Position numbers and translations under genes: made by a program. From assembly GCA_964244885.1 (NCBI GenBank), contig CAXTKD010000003.1:1-64000 (forward strand): a DNA stretch of 64,000 nt. The letters run 5' to 3'. The notes under the pieces are model-generated. The model was not told the origin of the DNA. It saw only the letters and a program-made list of their open reading frames with translations, and made no database searches. Within the stretch, counting starts at the first letter, position 1, and each line of letters starts with the position of its first letter. Positions 59,800 to 64,000 of the stretch are shown here, piece by piece. This DNA is from CAXTKD01 sp964244885 (GTDB lineage: Bacteria; Pseudomonadota; Alphaproteobacteria; Sphingomonadales; Sphingomonadaceae).

Positions 59800-60558
59800 A
59801 TGACGCCCGAGTTCGGCTCTCCGCGCACCGCGATCGTCACCGGCGGCGCCCGGCGCATCGGCGCCGAGATGGTGCGGGCGCTGGCGGCGGACGGATGGCA
59901 TGTGCTCATCCACTGCAACCGCTCGCGCGGCGAGGCGGAGGCGCTTCGCGCCGAGGTCGGGAACGCCACGATCGTGGCGGCGGATCTTTCCCGTCTTGGC
60001 GCATATGACGTGGTGATGGAGGCGGCGAGGGAGCTGCCGCCAGTGGCTCTTCTGATCAATAATGCGTCTATCTTTCAATATGATGAAAGCGATAGCTTCG
60101 ACGCAGACTCATGGGATCGTCATCTTGACACCAATCTCCGCGCGCCGGCGCTGCTGAGCCAGGCGTTCGCGAGGGCGGTCAAGGGGAGCGGGCTGATCGT
60201 CAACATGCTCGACGTGAAGCTGTTCGCGCTCAACCCGGACTATTTCAGCTACACGGTGAGCAAATACGGGCTGATGGGGCTGACCGAGCTTCAGGCCCGC
60301 GCGATGGCGCCGAAGATACGCGTATGCGGGATCGCGCCGGCGGTGACTTTGGTGAGCGGGCCGCAGTCGCGCGACAATTTCGAAGCGGCGCATACACACA
60401 ACCCGCTGAAGCGCGGCGTCACGGTCGAGGACATCGTCCGCACGCTGCGCTACGTCATCGCGACGCCGACGCTGACCGGCGAGATCATTACCGTCGACGG
60501 GGGCCAGCGCCTGATGGGCATGCCGCGCGACGTCGCCTTCATGGTGGAGCAGAAGTGA
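59800..60558 (+). CDS. Short-chain dehydrogenase, FolM/pteridine reductase-like
   Basis: 252 aa. TAIVTGGARRIGAEMVRALA (NADP-binding TGGxRRIG, as in FolM and pteridine reductases), LLINNASIFQYD, and YTVSKYGLMGL with the YxxxK; the usual SDR Ser is replaced by Asp (VNMLDVKLFAL), also a pteridine-reductase trait. Directly followed by folB (GTGA overlap), so reduction of dihydropterins (dihydrofolate or dihydromonapterin) is likely. Confidence 0.85.
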   Translation: MTPEFGSPRTAIVTGGARRIGAEMVRALAADGWHVLIHCNRSRGEAEALRAEVGNATIVAADLSRLGAYDVVMEAARELPPVALLINNASIFQYDESDSFDADSWDRHLDTNLRAPALLSQAFARAVKGSGLIVNMLDVKLFALNPDYFSYTVSKYGLMGLTELQARAMAPKIRVCGIAPAVTLVSGPQSRDNFEAAHTHNPLKRGVTVEDIVRTLRYVIATPTLTGEIITVDGGQRLMGMPRDVAFMVEQK

Positions 60559-60950
60559 ACAACGACCTGCACGGGCTGGTGCCCGACGCGCTTGCGCCGG
60601 CGTCACGGCATATCTTCCTGAAAGACTTCGCGCTTCCCGTCGATATAGGCTTCCACGACTTCGAGATGGGGACGCCGCAGCGGCTGATCGTCAACATCGA
60701 CGTGTGGGTCGACGAGGCGTCGTTCCCGACGAGCGACGCGGTGGCCGAGGCGTGGAACTACGACGTGCTCAGGACCCGGACGCTCGCGCTCGCCGCCGGC
60801 CGCCGCTTCAACCTGCAGGAAACGCTCTGCCGCCAGATCTACGACATGGTGGCGGCGCGCCGGGGGGTCACGGCGCTCAAGGTCTCGACCTGCAAGCCCG
60901 ACATCTATGCCGATTGCGCCGCCGTCGGCGTTTCGCTGGCGTCCTTCTAG
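60555..60950 (+). CDS. folB: Dihydroneopterin aldolase-type FolB
   Basis: 131 aa. IFLKDFALPVDIGFHDFEMG, RLIVNIDVWVDE, the catalytic-Lys region TALKVSTCKPDIY, and a helix NLQETLCRQIYDMV form the FolB tunnelling fold. The GTG at 60555 overlaps the SDR stop. Acts in folate (or tetrahydromonapterin) synthesis. Its stop shares CTAG with the convergent gene. Confidence 0.9.
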   Translation: MNNDLHGLVPDALAPASRHIFLKDFALPVDIGFHDFEMGTPQRLIVNIDVWVDEASFPTSDAVAEAWNYDVLRTRTLALAAGRRFNLQETLCRQIYDMVAARRGVTALKVSTCKPDIYADCAAVGVSLASF

Positions 60951-61768
60951 CTTAGCGTTCGCGTGCAGGGCCCAAGCTGGCCGAGCACGAAGCGGTAGTC
61001 GTCGTCCACCGCATCGCGCGCGCTGCCGTCAAGGCTGGCGGTCGCGTTGGCGGGGAGGGCGCGGGGCAGGCGGCAGGCGAGCTCGTACCAGAGCAGGCTA
61101 TCGGGCTTCACGCCTTTCGCGCCCGCGTCGATGATGTCGCCGGTGGCGACGCTGTAGGCGCGCTCCTGCCCGGGGCGCGACAGGACGACGAGCGACACCG
61201 GGCGGCTGTCCGCCGTCGTCAGGAAGATCTGGCTCTCGGCCTCGCCGGGCAGCGATCCGGGCACGTGGAAGGCGGTCCCCACCCCCGTGACGCGCAGGCC
61301 CTGCATCTCCGGCCGTCTCGCATCGGCGAGAATCGCGCGCACCCTGGCGACCGCCGTCGGCGTCGCCGCGATCTGCGCCTCGGCGCTGGTCAGCCGGTAT
61401 TCGCCCGGGCGCGTGCCGGGGGCGAGGAACAGCAGCACCGCCGCCTTCTTGATCGCCGGCGCCTTGCCGTGCGCGTCGAGCGGCACATCCCACAGATAGC
61501 GGATGCGGCCCTGGACATCCTGCGGCGAGCGGAGCAGCGCGGTGATCTGCGCCTCGACGAGGAAGCGCCGGTGGCGCGGCGCGAGGTCGGGCGCCCGCTT
61601 CGCGTCGATCTTGTCCGCCTTGCCGACGATCGCCTGCGCGACGACCGGGCTCGCCAGCGTCAGGTCGGCGAGATCGGCGAACGTCTCGACGACGCGAACC
61701 GTCTGCGAAGCGGCCGCGCCGGGAAACGCGAGGAGCATCACGGCGGCAAAAACACGGGCGATAGACAT
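60947..61768 (-). CDS. Exported protein of unknown function
   Basis: 273 aa. Signal peptide MSIARVFAAVMLLAFPGAAASQ, then a region of alternating strands (ADLTLASPVVAQAIVGKADKI, FLVEAQITALL, RIRYLWDVPLD, AAVLLFLAPGTRPGEYRLTS). Two Cys near the C-terminus (YELACRLP, LGQLGPCTRT) may form a disulfide. No family named; similar proteins occur in sphingomonads. Confidence 0.75.
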   Translation of the reverse strand: MSIARVFAAVMLLAFPGAAASQTVRVVETFADLADLTLASPVVAQAIVGKADKIDAKRAPDLAPRHRRFLVEAQITALLRSPQDVQGRIRYLWDVPLDAHGKAPAIKKAAVLLFLAPGTRPGEYRLTSAEAQIAATPTAVARVRAILADARRPEMQGLRVTGVGTAFHVPGSLPGEAESQIFLTTADSRPVSLVVLSRPGQERAYSVATGDIIDAGAKGVKPDSLLWYELACRLPRALPANATASLDGSARDAVDDDYRFVLGQLGPCTRTLS

Positions 61769-61859
61769 GGGCGGCGGTCCTTTCCGGCCTTCTTATCATA
61801 TGGAGGAAAGCTGTTGCGAGCCGGTCACACGCGAGTTAGTAGGACGCGAGGGGAGTGCA

Positions 61860-61899
61860 GAAAAGCAAGAAGAGGAACATTCCGCTCTTCCAGCTTTTC
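61860..61899 (+). repeat. Nested inverted repeat upstream of tonB
   Basis: GAAAAGC ... GCTTTTC encloses GAAGAG ... CTCTTC, giving a two-part stem with a 10-nt loop. No T tract follows. A TTGTATACAA palindrome lies downstream near 61938-61947, within a TATACA -10-like hexamer. These sit in the 251-bp gap before tonB, where no gene is seen. Confidence 0.55.
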
Positions 61900-62019
61900 A
61901 GCCTTCGGGAGTTTGGCTGAGAGTGCTTTCAAAAAACTTGTATACAACCGTAAGCCTTCACGGCATTCATGGCGGGCTCGTTTTCAAGCGAGTCCAGGAG
62001 AGGGAGTGACGCTCGGCAG

Positions 62020-62673
62020 ATGGCGTACGCAGATCAACCAACAATGAGTTCCCGCCGGATGGTGGCGTTCGGCATCGTCGCCGTGCTCCATATTTTTCTC
62101 GGCTACGCTCTCATCACCGGCCTCGCCTTGAAGGCGGTCCACGTCATCACCGGCCCGATGGAAGTCAAAAACATCGAGGAACAGAAGAAGGCGGAGGAGC
62201 CGCCGCCGCCGCCGCCTGATCTCGACGAGATCCCGCCCTACGTTCCGCCGCCCGAAGTGACGGTCGAGAGCGTGGCGCCGCCGCCCGCGATTTCGGTCCA
62301 GAGCGTCCTACCGCCGCCGCCGCGGCCGGTCATCACCGTTCCGGCGCCGCCGGCCCCGGTCGCGCCGACCGGCCCGACATCGCCGGCGACGCCGCGCGGC
62401 AAGCTGGGCGCGACGATCACCTCGGACGACTATCCCGACGCTTCGCTCCGCGCCGAGGAAGCCGGAGTCACGGCGATCCGGTTCGAGGTGAACGCCCAGG
62501 GCCGAGTCACGCCGGGTTCGTGCGCCGTGACCTCGTCGAGCGGCCACGACCGCCTCGACAAGCGGACCTGCGAACTGGCGGAGCGCCGCTTCCGCTTCAA
62601 CCCGGCGCTCTCGAACGGAACGCCGGTCGCGTCGACCAAGACCCAGTCGTTCCGCTGGCAGATTCCGAAATAG
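62020..62673 (+). CDS. tonB: Energy transducer TonB
   Basis: 217 aa. One N-terminal membrane helix (VAFGIVAVLHIFLGYALITG), a Pro-rich periplasmic spacer (EEPPPPPPDLDEIPPYVPPP onwards), and a C-terminal TonB domain with YPDASLRAEEAGVTAIRFEV and RRFRFNPALSNGTPV. Transmits proton-motive force to TonB-dependent receptors. Start at 62020 is likely; ATG 62044 is an alternative. Confidence 0.94.
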   Translation: MAYADQPTMSSRRMVAFGIVAVLHIFLGYALITGLALKAVHVITGPMEVKNIEEQKKAEEPPPPPPDLDEIPPYVPPPEVTVESVAPPPAISVQSVLPPPPRPVITVPAPPAPVAPTGPTSPATPRGKLGATITSDDYPDASLRAEEAGVTAIRFEVNAQGRVTPGSCAVTSSSGHDRLDKRTCELAERRFRFNPALSNGTPVASTKTQSFRWQIPK

Positions 62674-62740
62674 CCGCCCGGACCCGGCCTCGCCGGGAAA
62701 CGGCTCGCTTGAACATCAAATTTTTCTGAGGGAAACGAAA

Positions 62741-63472
62741 ATGGAAACCACCGGCAACCCATATGGCCTGATCCCGGCGCTTCAGCAGGGCGGTCTCATC
62801 ACCCAGGCGATCTTCGCGGTTCTCGTGATCATGTCGTTCACCAGCTGGTACATCATCTTCACCAAGCTCTACGACCAGCGGAAGATCCTCGCGGAGTCGA
62901 AGGAGATCGACAAGAAGTTCTGGACCTCGTCGAGCCTCAAGGACGGCGCCGGCAAACTCGCCAAGAACTCGGCCTTTCGCCAGCTCGTCGACGACAGCCT
63001 GAAGGCGCAGGAGCACCATGAGGGCCGCCTGACCGACAAGATCGACCAGCACGAGTGGGTGACGATGTCGCTGCAGCGTTCGGCCGCCGCGATCAACTCG
63101 AAGCTCCAGGGCGGTCTCGCCTTCCTCGCCACCGTCGGTTCGACCGCGCCGTTCGTCGGTCTGCTCGGCACCGTGATCGGTATTTACCGCGCCCTGATCA
63201 ACATCGGTCTCGCAGGGCAGGCGTCGATCGACAAGGTCGCCGGCCCGGTCGGCGAGGCGCTCATCATGACCGCGCTCGGCCTGTTCGTCGCCGTGCCGGC
63301 CGTCATGGGCTACAACTGGCTGATCCGCCGCAACAAGTCGATCCAGGAGTATCTCGGTAACTTCTCCGCCGACGTCCACGGCTTCATCATGTCGGGCGCC
63401 CGCGTCTCGAACTCGTCGCACATCCCGTCGACGACGGTCACGCCGGGTACCGGCACCGGCGTCAAGGCGTAA
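62741..63472 (+). CDS. exbB: ExbB/TolQ family proton-channel subunit
   Basis: 243 aa. Three helices typical of MotA/TolQ/ExbB; helices 2 and 3 are FLATVGSTAPFVGLLGTVIG and ALIMTALGLFVAVPAVMGYN, the family signature. Follows tonB by 67 bp with GAGGGAAACG before the ATG. Confidence 0.95.
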   Translation: METTGNPYGLIPALQQGGLITQAIFAVLVIMSFTSWYIIFTKLYDQRKILAESKEIDKKFWTSSSLKDGAGKLAKNSAFRQLVDDSLKAQEHHEGRLTDKIDQHEWVTMSLQRSAAAINSKLQGGLAFLATVGSTAPFVGLLGTVIGIYRALINIGLAGQASIDKVAGPVGEALIMTALGLFVAVPAVMGYNWLIRRNKSIQEYLGNFSADVHGFIMSGARVSNSSHIPSTTVTPGTGTGVKA

Positions 63473-63504
63473 GCCGGTTCGCCGGTTAGAAAGGACGCCT
63501 TGAG

Positions 63505-63975
63505 ATGTCGATGAGTATGGGCCCCGCCGAAGGGGACGAGGACGGTCCGATGTCGGACATCAACACGACGCCGCTCGTCGACGTCATGCTGGTGCTTCTG
63601 ATCATCTTCCTGATCACGGTTCCGGTCGTCATCCAGACCGTTCCCCTGAAGCTTCCGACGGTCGGCAACCAGGCCACCCAGACGAAGCCGGAGAACGTGC
63701 TGATCTCGGTCGACAAGAACTGCGATATCTATTGGGGCCAGAGCAAGTTCGCCAGCAAGCCGGAGCTTCTGGACAAGGCGAAGAGCTATCTGATCTCCGA
63801 GATCAACCGGCTGAAGGCCGCGGGCGCCAAGATGGAGCTGCCCGAGGTCCATATCCGGGGCGACAAGGACTCGGAGTATCGGTGCGTCGGCGGGGTGATC
63901 TTCACCATGCAGCGCGCCGGCTATCAGAAGGTCGGGTTCCTGTCCGAGCCGCCTGTCGGCATGGTCACGCGCTAG
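63505..63975 (+). CDS. exbD: ExbD/TolR family protein
   Basis: 156 aa. Cytoplasmic lead MSMGPAEGDEDGPMSDINTT, then TPLVDVMLVLLIIFLITVPV whose Asp carries the proton, and a periplasmic domain (KLPTVGNQATQTKPENVLIS onwards). Completes the TonB motor. An AGGAG at 63986-63990 shows that another gene begins just after the window edge. Confidence 0.95.
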   Translation: MSMSMGPAEGDEDGPMSDINTTPLVDVMLVLLIIFLITVPVVIQTVPLKLPTVGNQATQTKPENVLISVDKNCDIYWGQSKFASKPELLDKAKSYLISEINRLKAAGAKMELPEVHIRGDKDSEYRCVGGVIFTMQRAGYQKVGFLSEPPVGMVTR

Positions 63976-64000
63976 CGTTCGCTCAGGAGTATTAGAACTA

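Overview
The window is a GC-rich (roughly two-thirds G+C) chromosomal segment that reads as a sphingomonad (Sphingomonas or a close relative, Alphaproteobacteria). The evidence is a crtY-crtI-crtB cluster with a convergent crtZ, an imuA-imuB-dnaE2 mutagenesis cassette behind an alphaproteobacterial LexA box (GAAC-N7-GAAC), an Oar-like TonB-dependent receptor, and intergenic inverted-repeat families typical of this group. No transposase, integrase, phage module, CRISPR array or rRNA operon is visible; this is mostly core genome with small accessory pieces (toxin-antitoxin modules and dispersed palindromes).

Layout. 1-2.1 kb: 5' part of thiC behind a TPP riboswitch, an endonuclease III-like glycosylase, and a RelE/ParE-type toxin-antitoxin pair. 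2.1-9.6 kb: a minus-strand trio (DUF2141 protein, di-iron hydroxylase, secreted metallopeptidase), an exported protein of unknown function, then crtY-crtI-crtB (+) meeting crtZ (-) tail to tail. Together these make beta-carotene from geranylgeranyl diphosphate (crtE is not here) and hydroxylate it; the nearby hydroxylase is a candidate extra ring hydroxylase. 9.7-14.6 kb: lipoprotein, 38-aa protein, uvrB, VOC protein, MBL-fold hydrolase. 14.9-18.9 kb: class I ribonucleotide reductase nrdA/nrdB, preceded by an unannotated 48-codon ORF and followed by a frameshifted parE with intact parD. 18.9-25.4 kb: wHTH regulator, diguanylate cyclase, zinc metallopeptidase, HerA-like ATPase, S1/P1 nuclease, an 11-residue-repeat protein.

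25.5-33.2 kb: sulfate ABC importer (binding protein, cysT, cysW, cysA), CoA-ester lyase, FAD/NAD(P)-binding protein, thiolase. 33.4-38.8 kb: SOS-type imuA-imuB-dnaE2. 38.8-46.6 kb: sppA, then clpP-clpX-lon-hup with a VapBC module between clpX and lon. 46.6-50.9 kb: DUF4142 protein, two tRNA-Val genes, Oar-like receptor. 51-55.8 kb: Lrp/AsnC regulator, degenerate histidine kinase, trxB, LysR regulator, polysaccharide deacetylase, tRNA(CAT). 55.8-59.8 kb: uvrC-gst-pgsA-moaD-moaE on the minus strand. 59.8-64 kb: folM-like SDR plus folB, an exported protein, and tonB-exbB-exbD running off the end.

Nothing here is an obviously new multi-gene system. The observations most worth following are the readable expression platform of the thiC TPP riboswitch, the small ORF in front of nrdA, a probable CTG start on a flavoprotein, the VapBC module lodged between two antitoxin-degrading protease genes, a histidine kinase lacking recognisable N and D boxes, several tail-to-tail gene overlaps (crtB/crtZ, moaE/tRNA), and at least four families of long inverted repeats.
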